The notes under the pieces were generated by a model, which was not told the DNA's origin, ran no database searches, and was given only the letters and a program-made list of their open reading frames with translations. Of a DNA stretch of 64,000 nucleotides, positions 31,281-39,600 are shown one piece after another (position 1 is the stretch's first letter; every line of letters begins with the position of its first letter). Location of the stretch: the NCBI RefSeq assembly GCF_000519125.1, contig NZ_JAEX01000001.1:496001-560000 (forward strand), written 5' to 3'. Position numbers and translations under genes: made by a program. The stretch comes from Desulfocurvus vexinensis DSM 17965 (GTDB lineage Bacteria; Desulfobacterota; Desulfovibrionia; Desulfovibrionales; Desulfovibrionaceae).

Positions 31281-31838
31281 ATGGCCATGCTGTCTGCAAA
31301 ACGCATCCGGCGCGCGGGGGCCGCCCTGGCCCTGGCGCTGCCTCTGGGTTTGTTCCTGTCCCTGGCCCTGGCCATGGCCGCGCAGGACGGCGCGGCCCTG
31401 CTCCAGGAGCGCTGCACGGCCTGCCACGGCACGGAGCTGGCCTGCGCCAAGCTCGGCAAGCTCGACCGCGGCGGCTGGGACTGGGTGGTCAACGAGATGC
31501 ACCGGGGCGGCGCGCGCCTGGACGTGGACGAAAAGCGCATCCTGGTGGACTGGCTGGCGGCCCTGGAGCCGGGCAGCCCGCCCGTGTGCCCGGCCCCGGA
31601 GCAGGCCGCCCCGCCCGAGGCCCACGACGGCCCGACCCTGGTCATGAGCCGCTGCACCCGCTGCCACGACACGGTGCGCATCTGCCGCAACCTGCGCGGC
31701 AAGGGCAAGGACGCCTGGGACGTGACGGTGACGCGCATGATGATGCGCGGGGCCCAGGTGGACTCCGCAGAGAAGGCCCTCATCGTCGATTACCTTTTCG
31801 GCCTTCCGGCGGGCGCCGCGCCGGTGTGCCCCAAGTAG
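31281..31838 (+). CDS. Secreted diheme c-type cytochrome with internal duplication
   Basis: The 185-residue protein has an N-terminal signal/anchor (hydrophobic residues 13-33) and two heme motifs, CTACH (45-49) and CTRCH (125-129). Each is followed by the same pattern: a Trp-containing segment, an M..RGA motif ([20 protein letters not shown], likely Met axial ligand) and EK...VD. This shows a duplicated mono-heme unit joined by a Pro/Glu/Ala linker. It is a periplasmic electron carrier and a client of the Ccm system encoded near 5-11 kb. GGAGG lies five bases ahead of ATG 31281. Confidence 0.88.
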   Translation: MAMLSAKRIRRAGAALALALPLGLFLSLALAMAAQDGAALLQERCTACHGTELACAKLGKLDRGGWDWVVNEMHRGGARLDVDEKRILVDWLAALEPGSPPVCPAPEQAAPPEAHDGPTLVMSRCTRCHDTVRICRNLRGKGKDAWDVTVTRMMMRGAQVDSAEKALIVDYLFGLPAGAAPVCPK

Positions 31839-31857
31839 GCCGGGGCAGGGCGCGGCC

Positions 31858-32193
31858 ATGGACACGGGAGCCCTCATCGTCTACATGACGGCGGCGGACG
31901 CCGACGAGGCCGCGCGCATCGGCCGCCTGCTGGTGCAGCGGCGCCTGGCGGCCTGCGTCAACGTCCTGGGGTCCGTCCGGTCCATCTATTCCTGGCAGGG
32001 CACCGTCCACGACGAGGGCGAGACGGCCTTCATCGCCAAGACCTGGGCCGACCGCCTGGACGAACTGATCCTGGCCGTGCGCCAGGCCCATTCCTACGAC
32101 GTTCCCTGCATTGTGGCCCTGCCCCTGGCCGGAGGCAGCGCCCCGTTCCTGGACTGGATCCGCGAGCAGACCCGGCCCGACACGACCGCATAA
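31858..32193 (+). CDS. cutA: Divalent-cation tolerance protein CutA
   Basis: The 111-residue protein matches the CutA1 trimeric ferredoxin-like fold: LLVQRRLAACVNVLGSVRSIYSWQGTV, ETAFIAKT, and the C-terminal SYDVPCIVALPLAGGSAPFLDWI. Family link: copper and other divalent metal tolerance, molecular role unclear. It lies 19 bases after the cytochrome gene and 23 before the PfkB kinase gene. Confidence 0.93.
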   Translation: MDTGALIVYMTAADADEAARIGRLLVQRRLAACVNVLGSVRSIYSWQGTVHDEGETAFIAKTWADRLDELILAVRQAHSYDVPCIVALPLAGGSAPFLDWIREQTRPDTTA

Positions 32194-32216
32194 TCCCGAA
32201 AGGAGATCCCCTGCCC

Positions 32217-33161
32217 ATGCACATCCTCGTCTCCGGCTCCCTGGCCTTCGACCGCATCATGAGCTTTCCCGGCAGGTTCGCCGACCATATCCTGGCCGAC
32301 AAAATCCACATCCTCAACGTCTGCTTCGTGGGCAACGGGCTGACCGAGCGCTTCGGCGGCACGGCGGGCAACATCGCCTACAACCTGGCCCTGCTCGGCG
32401 AGCACCCGCGCATCCTCTCCGCCGCAGGCAAGGACTTTGACCGCTACCAGGAGCGCCTGACGGCTCTGGGGCTGGACCTGTCGGGCGTCTGCCGCGTGCC
32501 CGGCGAACTGACGGCCAACTGCCACATCACCACCGACCAGGCCGACAACCAGATCACCTGCTTCAACCCCGGGGCCATGGGCACGCGCTGCGGCTTCGAT
32601 GCCGCCGGGGTGGACCCGGCCCGCGCCCTGGCCATCGTCTCCCCGGGCAACCTCGAAGACATGGTGGCCCTGCCCGCGCTCTACAAGGGCAAGGGCATCC
32701 CCTACATCTTCGACCCCGGGCAGAACATCACCGCCCTGTCCGGCGAGGCCATGGCTGGGTGCATCGACGGGGCCATGGCCCTGGTCTCCAACGACTACGA
32801 GCTGGAGATGATCATGAAGGCCACGGGCCGGTCCCTGGCCGAGCTGCTGGGCATGGCCGGCAGCGTCATCACCACCCTGGGCGAGCAGGGCGCGCGCATC
32901 CACGCGGCGGACGGCACGGTCACCGAGGTGCCCGCCGTGCCGGTGGCCCGGGTGGTGGATCCCACGGGCGCGGGCGACGCCTTCCGCGCCGGGCTGCTCA
33001 AGGGCCTGGCCCTGGGGCTGGCCCTGCCCGAGGCCGCGCGCCTGGGCGCCGTGTGCGCCAAATGGGCCGTGGAGAACCTGGGCACCCAGGAGCACGCCTT
33101 CACCCAGGACGAGTTCTGGGCCGTGTACGAGCGCCACTTCGGCCCGGCCCCGGCGCGCTGA
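32217..33161 (+). CDS. PfkB-family carbohydrate/nucleoside kinase
   Basis: A 314-residue ribokinase-fold enzyme with the N-terminal GGTAGNIAYNLALLG and the C-terminal catalytic motif DPTGAGDAFRAG (base Asp254). The start (ILVSGSLAFDRIMSFPGRF) resembles adenosine-kinase-like PfkB proteins more than fructose kinases, suggesting a nucleoside or ribose-type substrate, but this is inference. It is first of three consecutive kinase-like genes. Confidence 0.88.
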   Translation: MHILVSGSLAFDRIMSFPGRFADHILADKIHILNVCFVGNGLTERFGGTAGNIAYNLALLGEHPRILSAAGKDFDRYQERLTALGLDLSGVCRVPGELTANCHITTDQADNQITCFNPGAMGTRCGFDAAGVDPARALAIVSPGNLEDMVALPALYKGKGIPYIFDPGQNITALSGEAMAGCIDGAMALVSNDYELEMIMKATGRSLAELLGMAGSVITTLGEQGARIHAADGTVTEVPAVPVARVVDPTGAGDAFRAGLLKGLALGLALPEAARLGAVCAKWAVENLGTQEHAFTQDEFWAVYERHFGPAPAR

Positions 33162-33215
33162 CGCCTGCGGGCGCCCGGGGCGCCGGGTCGGCCAAACTGC
33201 ACAAGGAGGCCGACG

Positions 33216-34310
33216 ATGATCGAGCTGACGCGCGAGAGCGTGGAACGCTACCTGGGCGAGGCCCTGGGCGGCCAGGTGCGGGTCACGGCCCTGGGCGCCG
33301 TGGGGTCGCTGGACGAGCAGGGCATCAAGGACTTCGGCTATGGCCGCCCGGTGCTGGTGCGCTGGGAGCGCGCGGGCAAGGTGGGCGAGGCCGTGTTCTC
33401 GCTCATGCGCGGTGACCGCTACGGCCACCAGGACTACTGGGACCGCGCCCGGGTGGCCATCTTCCAGTATGAGACCGGCGCGCGCATGGAACGCCACGCC
33501 CGGCCCCTGGGCATGGGCTACGTCAACGCCTCGGGGCGGCTGGTGCCCGTGCGCGCGGCCCGCGAGTTCTTCATCGTCAACGAGATGCTCCCGGGGTCGG
33601 ACTATTTCCTGGAGCTGGAGCGCATCGGCGAGCACGGCCTGACGGAGTACGATCTGGAGCTGGCGCGCGAGTTCGGGCGCTGGCTGGCGCGGGTGCATGC
33701 CGTGCGCCAGGACGACCCCGACCGCTACATCCGCCACGTGCGCAACCTCATCGGCGACTGCGAGTGCATCTACGGCATCGTGGACGGCTACCCGCACCCC
33801 TACGCGGCCTTCCCGCCCGAACGCTTCAAGGCCCTGGAGAGGCGGCTGGTGGACTGGCGCTGGAAGCTGCGCGGCTACACCCACCGCCTGGCCGAGGTCC
33901 ACGGCGACTTTCACCCCTGGAACGTGCTGGTGACGCGCGACGACGCGGGCCGCTTCGACTTCCGCGTGCTGGACCGCAGCCGCGGCGTGTGGGGCGAGCC
34001 CGCCGGGGACGTGGCGACCATGACCCTCAACTACGCGCTGTTCGGCCTGCTGGGCGGGCGGCCCCGGCTGGAAGGGCCGTTCCTGGAGCTGTATACCGCC
34101 CTGTGGCAGTCCTGGCTCGAAGCCACGGGCGACACCCAGGCCATGGAGGTGGTGGCGCCGTTCTATGTGTTCCGGGGGCTTGTGGTCGCCTCGCCGCAGT
34201 GGTACCCACGCCACACGCCCGAGGTCCGCGCCGCGCTTTTGCGCTTCGTGGAGAACGTGCTGGAGGACGGGAGGTTCAACTACATGGACTTCAACCACTA
34301 CCTGCGGTGA
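33216..34310 (+). CDS. Aminoglycoside/choline-kinase-fold phosphotransferase
   Basis: The 364-residue protein has the APH/choline kinase catalytic loop HGDFHPWNVL (catalytic Asp231, metal-binding Asn236) and a following LDRSRGVWGEPAGD, where the Asp of LDRS takes the DFG position. The N-terminal part has an ATP-lobe-like region with RPVLVRW. Substrate unknown. Its stop overlaps the GTG of the next P-loop kinase gene by four bases. In other bacteria a comparable phosphotransferase and P-loop kinase occur fused in one protein, so the pair probably acts on one substrate. Confidence 0.83.
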   Translation: MIELTRESVERYLGEALGGQVRVTALGAVGSLDEQGIKDFGYGRPVLVRWERAGKVGEAVFSLMRGDRYGHQDYWDRARVAIFQYETGARMERHARPLGMGYVNASGRLVPVRAAREFFIVNEMLPGSDYFLELERIGEHGLTEYDLELAREFGRWLARVHAVRQDDPDRYIRHVRNLIGDCECIYGIVDGYPHPYAAFPPERFKALERRLVDWRWKLRGYTHRLAEVHGDFHPWNVLVTRDDAGRFDFRVLDRSRGVWGEPAGDVATMTLNYALFGLLGGRPRLEGPFLELYTALWQSWLEATGDTQAMEVVAPFYVFRGLVVASPQWYPRHTPEVRAALLRFVENVLEDGRFNYMDFNHYLR

Positions 34311-34921
34311 GCAGCGGCAAGCCCGGCGGGGCTGGCTGGGCCGTGTGGGTCGTGGGGCTGCCGGGGTCGGGCAAGTCGGCCCTGGCGCGCGGGCTGGCCC
34401 AGGCCCTGGCCGACGAGGGCCGCGACGTGGTGCTGCTGCAGATGGACGCCCGGCGCAAGGCCTATTTCCCGCAGCCGCAGTACAGCGCCGCCGAGCGCGA
34501 AGAGGCCTACCGCCTGTTCGCCGAGGAGGCCGCCGCCCTGGCCGCCGCCGGGCGCGGGGTGCTCATGGACGGCGCGGCGTATCGCGTGGCCTTCCGGGAG
34601 TACGCCCGGTCGCTCATCGCGCGCTTCGCCGAGGTCCATGTGCGCTGCCGGCTGGAAACGGCCATGGCCCGCGAGGCGCGGCGGCCCGAGGGGCTGGTCA
34701 TGGCCGGGCTGTACGCCAAGGCCCTGGAGCGCCGCGAGACGGGGCGCCAGTTCCCGGGCCTGGGCGAGGTCGTCGGCGTGGACGTGCCCTTCGAGGAAGA
34801 CCCGCGCGCCGAGCTGGCCATCACCAACGATGACATCCCCAAGGATGAAACCCGCCGCCGCGCGCTGACCTGGCTGCGCGGCTGGCTGGACGGCGCCACG
34901 GGCGCCGAAGCGAGCCCATGA
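34307..34921 (+). CDS. P-loop kinase, adenylylsulfate-kinase-like
   Basis: A 204-residue kinase with Walker A GLPGSGKSA, then a DARRKAYFP segment similar to the APS kinase DxxR region, a helical YRLFAEEAAALAAAGRGVLMDGAAYRVAFREYAR segment matching the CysC central part, and a LETAMAREARRPEGL lid. APS kinase would make PAPS from APS; however, coupling to the APH-fold gene suggests a kinase for another small molecule. GTG 34307 is forced by the overlap (GTGA) with the preceding stop. Its own stop overlaps the miaB ATG. Confidence 0.8.
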   Translation: MSSGKPGGAGWAVWVVGLPGSGKSALARGLAQALADEGRDVVLLQMDARRKAYFPQPQYSAAEREEAYRLFAEEAAALAAAGRGVLMDGAAYRVAFREYARSLIARFAEVHVRCRLETAMAREARRPEGLVMAGLYAKALERRETGRQFPGLGEVVGVDVPFEEDPRAELAITNDDIPKDETRRRALTWLRGWLDGATGAEASP

Positions 34922-36345
34922 ATCCGGAAAACAAGACCTTTCATATCCTGACCTTCGGCTGCCAGATGAACGCCCACGACTCGGACTGGCTGGGCCGCGC
35001 CCTGGGCGCCCACGGCTGGACCCGCGCCCCCGAGGACCGCGCGCGGGTGGTGCTGGTCAACACCTGCTCGGTGCGCGAGAAGCCCGAGCGCAAGGTGTAC
35101 GACCTGCTGGGCCGCCTGTCGCGCCTGGGGGCCGACGTGCCGGGGCGGTTTTTCGCTGTGGGCGGCTGCGTGGCCCAGCAGGTGGGGCGCGGGTTTTTCG
35201 AGCGCTACCCCCTGGTGCGCCTGGTTTTCGGCACGGACCAGACCGCGCGCGTGCCCCGCGCCCTGGACGCCCTGGCCTCGGGCGCCGAGCCCGGGCCCCT
35301 GGCCCTGCTGGACTTCGAGTCCGCCTTCCTGCCCCGGGCTCTGCACCTGCCCGCGCTGGCCGGGGAGCCCGGAGCCGGGGGGGAGCAGGGAGCCGTGCAG
35401 CCCGAAACCGGAGACGCGGCCCTGGCCCGGCCCGGGCAGGCCTTCGTGAGCATCATGCAGGGCTGCGACAACTTCTGCGCCTACTGCATCGTGCCCTACG
35501 TGCGCGGGCGGCAGAAGTCGCGCCCGGCGGCGGACGTGCTGGCCGAGGTCCGCGCCCTGGCCCTGCGCGGGGTGCGCGAGATGACGCTGCTGGGGCAGAA
35601 CGTCAACAGCTACGGGCTGGACCGCCACGGCGACGGCACGGGCTTCGCCGCGCTGCTGCGCCAGGTCTGCGCCGTGGACGGCGTGACCCGGGTGCGCTTC
35701 ACAACTTCGCACCCCAAGGACCTGGCCCCGGAGGTCGTCGAGGCCTTCGGAACCCTGCCGCAGCTCTGCCCCGCGCTGCATTTGCCCCTTCAGGCCGGTT
35801 CGGATAGGGTACTTGCTGCCATGGGGCGCGGCTACGACATGCGCCGCTACCTGGACCTGGTGGCGGCCCTGCGCGCCGCCCGGCCCGGCATCGCCCTGAC
35901 CACCGACCTCATGGTCGGCTTCCCGGGCGAAACCGAGGACGATTTCCGGCAGACCCTGGAAGCCATGCGCGCCGTGGGCTACGAGTCGAGCTTCTCCTTC
36001 GCGTACTCCGACCGGCCCGGCACGCGCTCGGTGGACATGGCGCACAAGATCGCCCAGGCCGAGAAGCTGGACCGCCTGGCGCGGCTCCAGGCGCTTCAGG
36101 AGGAACTGACGGCCCGGGCCCTGGCCGCCCGGGTGGGCGAGCGCGCGGTGGTGCTGCTCGAAGCCGAGAGCCGCCGCCAGGACGGGCGCGGCCCCGTGGC
36201 CTGGCGCGGGCGCGACGAGGGCGGGCGCGTGGTCAACGTGCCCCTGGGGGGCGGCTCCGGCCGCGCCGGAAGGCTCCTGGACGTGAAGGTCGTGCAGGCC
36301 AAGAAGCATTCCCTGCGGGGAGAGGCGGTGGGAGAGCCATGGTAG
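34918..36345 (+). CDS. miaB: tRNA-2-methylthio-N6-dimethylallyladenosine synthase
   Basis: The 475-residue radical SAM methylthiotransferase has the N-terminal cluster Cys15, Cys50, Cys84, the SAM cluster CDNFCAYC (Cys183, Cys187, Cys190), and a C-terminal TRAM domain (ARVGERAVVLLEAESR). It adds a methylthio group to A37 of tRNAs reading U-initial codons. An extra low-complexity loop rich in Gly, Ala and Pro (about residues 147-172) precedes the radical SAM domain. Its ATG overlaps the P-loop kinase stop. Confidence 0.94.
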   Translation: MNPENKTFHILTFGCQMNAHDSDWLGRALGAHGWTRAPEDRARVVLVNTCSVREKPERKVYDLLGRLSRLGADVPGRFFAVGGCVAQQVGRGFFERYPLVRLVFGTDQTARVPRALDALASGAEPGPLALLDFESAFLPRALHLPALAGEPGAGGEQGAVQPETGDAALARPGQAFVSIMQGCDNFCAYCIVPYVRGRQKSRPAADVLAEVRALALRGVREMTLLGQNVNSYGLDRHGDGTGFAALLRQVCAVDGVTRVRFTTSHPKDLAPEVVEAFGTLPQLCPALHLPLQAGSDRVLAAMGRGYDMRRYLDLVAALRAARPGIALTTDLMVGFPGETEDDFRQTLEAMRAVGYESSFSFAYSDRPGTRSVDMAHKIAQAEKLDRLARLQALQEELTARALAARVGERAVVLLEAESRRQDGRGPVAWRGRDEGGRVVNVPLGGGSGRAGRLLDVKVVQAKKHSLRGEAVGEPW

Positions 36346-36842
36346 AAATGAACGTGTACGGGCTGGCCCTGGACGAAGCCTCCAACGTGCCGGTGCTGGT
36401 GCTCAAGGACACGCGCGAGGAGCAGACCCTGCCCATCTGGATCGGGGCCATGGAGGCCATGGCCATTTCCCTGGTGCTCAACAACGTGTCCCTGCCCCGG
36501 CCCATGACCCACGACCTGCTGCTGACCCTGGCCGGGCTGCTGGGGGCCACGGTGAGTCGGGTGGAGGTCACGCGGCTGGATGCCGGAACCTACTACGCCG
36601 AGGTGGAGCTGGACCAGGGCGGGCGGCTGCATCGCCTGGACGCCCGGCCCTCGGACGCCGTGGCCCTGGCCCTGCGCGCCAAATGCCCCATCTTCGTGGC
36701 CCAGGCCGTGCTCGATGACGTGGCCCGCGATGCGGCGGCCTCCGCCGCCGGGGCCAGCCCCGTGCTCAAGACCGAGGAGGCCGCCAAGTGGAACGAGCTG
36801 CTGGAAAAATTCTCGGCCAACGACACCAAGTACAAGATGTAG
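36339..36842 (+). CDS. Bifunctional nuclease family (DUF151) protein
   Basis: A 167-residue protein with DUF151 signatures: VPVLVLKDTREEQTLPIWIGAMEA and LDARPSDAVALALRAKCPIFVA. Family members have reported DNase and RNase activity in plants and bacteria, but the bacterial role is not settled. The start overlaps miaB by 7 bases. Confidence 0.9.
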   Translation: MVEMNVYGLALDEASNVPVLVLKDTREEQTLPIWIGAMEAMAISLVLNNVSLPRPMTHDLLLTLAGLLGATVSRVEVTRLDAGTYYAEVELDQGGRLHRLDARPSDAVALALRAKCPIFVAQAVLDDVARDAAASAAGASPVLKTEEAAKWNELLEKFSANDTKYKM

Positions 36843-36863
36843 CGCCCTGGCTGGCCAGGGCGC
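36842..36863. other. Hairpin between the DUF151 and PHP genes
   Basis: GCGCCCTGGC (36842-36851), two bases, then GCCAGGGCGC (36854-36863) forms a perfect 10-base stem. No T-run follows, so it is unlikely to be a terminator; it might slow ribosomes or shield the mRNA just before the PHP start at 36880. Confidence 0.6.
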
Positions 36864-36879
36864 GGGGGGCTTCGCGCAT

Positions 36880-37533
36880 ATGATCGACCTGCACACGCAC
36901 ACCACCTTTTCCGACGGCGTGCTTATCCCGGCGGAGCTGGCCCGGCGCGCCCGGGTGGCGGGCTACGCGGCCCTGGCCATGACCGACCACGCCGACCACT
37001 CCAACATCGAGGCCATCGTCAGCGGCGTGCGCCGGGTCACGGAACTGTATTCGCCCTACGCGGGCATCGACCTGTTCTGCGGGGTGGAGCTGACCCACGT
37101 GCCCCCGGCGCTCATCGCGTCCCTGGTGGCCCGGGCGCGCGAGCTGGGTGCGCAGCTGGTGGTTGTGCACGGCGAGACGCCCGTGGAGCCCGTGGAGCGC
37201 GGCACGAACCTTGCGGCCATCGAGGCCGGGGCCGACGTGCTGGCCCACCCGGGGCTCATCACCCCCGAGGAGGCCGCCCTGGCCGCCGCGCGCGGGGTGG
37301 CCCTGGAGATCACCACCCGCAAGGGCCACAGCCTGGCCAACGGCCACGTGGCGGCCATGGCCCGGGCTCACGGCGCGGCCCTGGTCATCAACAACGACGC
37401 CCACGAGCCGGGCGACCTGGTGTCTGCCGAGCGGCGCCGGGTGGTGGGCCTGGGCGCCGGGCTCTCGCCGGAGGAGCTCCTGCGGGCCGAGGCCAATTCG
37501 CGGGCCATCATCCAGCGGCTCATCGCCCGCTGA
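36880..37533 (+). CDS. PHP-domain phosphatase/hydrolase (histidinol-phosphatase type)
   Basis: The 217-residue protein has the PHP metal-binding motifs in order: DLHTHTTFSDG (His5, His7), MTDHADHSN, GVELTHV, HGETP, LAHPG and INNDAHEPGDL. Members of this family act as histidinol-phosphatase or on other small phosphate esters. Since his genes elsewhere in the window lack a phosphatase, a histidine role is possible but unproven. It lies between a nuclease-like gene and a sirtuin. Confidence 0.87.
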   Translation: MIDLHTHTTFSDGVLIPAELARRARVAGYAALAMTDHADHSNIEAIVSGVRRVTELYSPYAGIDLFCGVELTHVPPALIASLVARARELGAQLVVVHGETPVEPVERGTNLAAIEAGADVLAHPGLITPEEAALAAARGVALEITTRKGHSLANGHVAAMARAHGAALVINNDAHEPGDLVSAERRRVVGLGAGLSPEELLRAEANSRAIIQRLIAR

Positions 37534-37545
37534 GGGCAGCAGGCC

Positions 37546-38301
37546 ATGACGCAGGACTGGCAGGAGCAGTGCGCCCGCGCGGCGGCGCTGGTGCGCGGGG
37601 CGCGCCGGGCCGTGGCCTTCACGGGGGCGGGCGTGTCCGTGCCCAGCGGCATCCCGGACTTCCGCAGCCCCGGCGGGCTGTGGTCGCGCTTCGACCCCAT
37701 GGCCGTGGCCTCGGTGCAGGCCCTGGCGGCCAACCCGCGCGGGGTGTGGGAATTTCTGCTCGACGCCGCGCGCATGTTCCACCGCGCCGCGCCCAACCCG
37801 GCCCACCTGGCCCTGGCGGCCCTGGAGGCCGACGGGCTGCTGGCCGGGGTGGTGACCCAGAACATCGACGGCCTGCACCAGCGCGCGGGCTCGCGCCGGG
37901 TGGTGGAGTTCCACGGCAGCGCGGCGGCCTGGCACTGCCACCGCTGCGGCCAGCCCCACGACCACGCGCGCTACCACGCGCTGGCCCCCGCCGACCTGCC
38001 CATGCGCTGCGCCTGCGGCGGGCTGGTGCGCCCGGCGGTGGTCTTTTTCGGCGAGGCCATCCCCGAGGCCGCCGTGCGCGGCAGCGACGCGCTGCTGGAC
38101 GGAGCCGACCTTGTGCTGATAGTGGGCACCTCGGGCGATGTGGCCCCGGCCAGCGCCATCCCCTGGCGGGTCAAGCGCGCGGGCGGGGCGGTGGTGGAGG
38201 TCAACCTCGGGCCCACGGCCTACGCGGAGCTGTCCGACATCCGGCTGGACGCCCCCGCCGAAAGGGCTCTTCCACTGCTTTATGAACTCGTAAAATGCTG
38301 A
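37546..38301 (+). CDS. NAD-dependent protein deacylase, Sir2 family
   Basis: A 251-residue sirtuin: GAGVSVPSGIPDFRS (NAD loop), TQNIDGLHQRAG, catalytic His123 in EFHGS, a zinc knuckle of Cys131, Cys134, Cys155 and Cys157, and GTSGDVAPAS. It removes acyl groups from lysines with NAD. The zinc site is compact (CACG second pair). It lies 12 bases after the PHP gene in what looks like one operon from cutA onward. Confidence 0.92.
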   Translation: MTQDWQEQCARAAALVRGARRAVAFTGAGVSVPSGIPDFRSPGGLWSRFDPMAVASVQALAANPRGVWEFLLDAARMFHRAAPNPAHLALAALEADGLLAGVVTQNIDGLHQRAGSRRVVEFHGSAAAWHCHRCGQPHDHARYHALAPADLPMRCACGGLVRPAVVFFGEAIPEAAVRGSDALLDGADLVLIVGTSGDVAPASAIPWRVKRAGGAVVEVNLGPTAYAELSDIRLDAPAERALPLLYELVKC

Positions 38302-38408
38302 TATGCCCCCCTGGAAGCGCGGGGGACCTTCCCTGCGCGAAGCTGCAATGACACTCCCGAAACCCGACTGCCGCCATGGCGCGGCCTGAGACAAGGGGTT
38401 GGACGATC

Positions 38409-39107
38409 ATGGAAACGATGCCTCAGATGGGAATTATGGCCATGCTGGCCGGTGCGACGCTGACCGTGAAATTCGTGCTCGCGCTGCTCGTTGTCATGTC
38501 CGTGACGAGCTGGAGCATGATCCTGTACAAGTTCTTCGCCCTCTCGGCGGCCCGCAAGACCGCCGCCCAGGACCTGCTGGCCTTCCAGGGCGCGCGGACC
38601 CTGGACGAGGGCATGCGCGTGCTGGCCTCGCACCGCTCCTCGCCGCTGTACCGCGCGGGCACCATGGCCGTGAACGAGCTGCGCCGGCTCGACCAGTCCG
38701 GCCTGCTGCACACCGCGTCCATGAAGGTGGTCATGGGCAACCTCGACCGCGCCCTGCGCCAGGGCGTGGGTGCGCAGATGAAGGAGCTGACCCGCTCCCT
38801 GGCCTTTCTGGCCACCTGCGGCAGCTCGGCGCCGTTCATCGGGCTGTTCGGCACGGTGTGGGGCATCATGCACTCCTTCCACTCCATCGCCAGCATGAAG
38901 ACCGCCGCCCTGGCCGCCGTTGCCCCGGGCATCTCCGAGGCGCTCATCGCCACCGCCGTGGGCCTGGGCGTGGCCATCCCCGCGTCCATCGCCTACAACT
39001 CCTTCCTGGGCATGCTCTCGGGCATCGAGACCGAGCTCAACGGTTTCGCCGGGGCGTTCATGAACACCGTGCAGCGCGAGATGTCCGCCCCGGCCAGGGG
39101 CGAGTAG
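38409..39107 (+). CDS. tolQ: Tol-Pal proton channel subunit TolQ (MotA/TolQ/ExbB)
   Basis: The 232-residue protein has three membrane helices and the family signature GLFGTVWGIMHSFHSI plus ISEALIATAVGLGVAIPA. It forms the proton channel with TolR that powers outer membrane invagination during division. ATG 38409 follows AAGGGG; the in-frame start at 38376 lacks a site. It starts the tolQ-tolR-tolA-tolB-pal cluster. Confidence 0.93.
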   Translation: METMPQMGIMAMLAGATLTVKFVLALLVVMSVTSWSMILYKFFALSAARKTAAQDLLAFQGARTLDEGMRVLASHRSSPLYRAGTMAVNELRRLDQSGLLHTASMKVVMGNLDRALRQGVGAQMKELTRSLAFLATCGSSAPFIGLFGTVWGIMHSFHSIASMKTAALAAVAPGISEALIATAVGLGVAIPASIAYNSFLGMLSGIETELNGFAGAFMNTVQREMSAPARGE

Positions 39108-39125
39108 CCCGCAAGGAGCCCCGTC

Positions 39126-39563
39126 ATGGGAATGAGTTCCGGCAGCAGAAACGGGTTCATGGCCGAGATCAACGTCACGCCCTTCGTGGACGTGATGCTC
39201 GTGCTGCTCATCATCTTCATGGTCACCGCCCCGCTGATGACCCAGGGCCTGGAGGTGGAGCTGCCCCAGACCAAGACCGTCAGCACCCTGCCCCAGGACA
39301 AGGACCATATGGTGCTTACCATCCGCCGCGACGGCAGCGTGTTCCTGGATGAATACGCCGTGCCTGCGGGCGAGCTGGAGGGGCACCTGAAGCGCCTGGT
39401 GGCTGCGGAGCGCAAGTTTCTCTACCTGCGCGCCGACCGCGAGGTCCCCTACGGCACGGTGGTCGCCGTCATGGGCGAGATCAAGTCGGCGGGCATCGAC
39501 CAGATGGGCGTGGTCGCCGACCCCGCCGACGCACCTGCCCCCGCCCGCGGCGGGAAAAAATAG
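39126..39563 (+). CDS. tolR: Tol-Pal proton channel subunit TolR (ExbD/TolR)
   Basis: A 145-residue protein with one helix (FVDVMLVLLIIFMVTAPLM) containing the key Asp of NVTPFVDVML, and a periplasmic domain with AVPAGELEGHL and REVPYGTVVAVMGEIK. It pairs with TolQ. Eighteen bases separate it from tolQ. Confidence 0.93.
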   Translation: MGMSSGSRNGFMAEINVTPFVDVMLVLLIIFMVTAPLMTQGLEVELPQTKTVSTLPQDKDHMVLTIRRDGSVFLDEYAVPAGELEGHLKRLVAAERKFLYLRADREVPYGTVVAVMGEIKSAGIDQMGVVADPADAPAPARGGKK

Positions 39564-39600
39564 CCGCGCCCCGCCCCCCGGCGGAGCGCACCCTCGTGCG

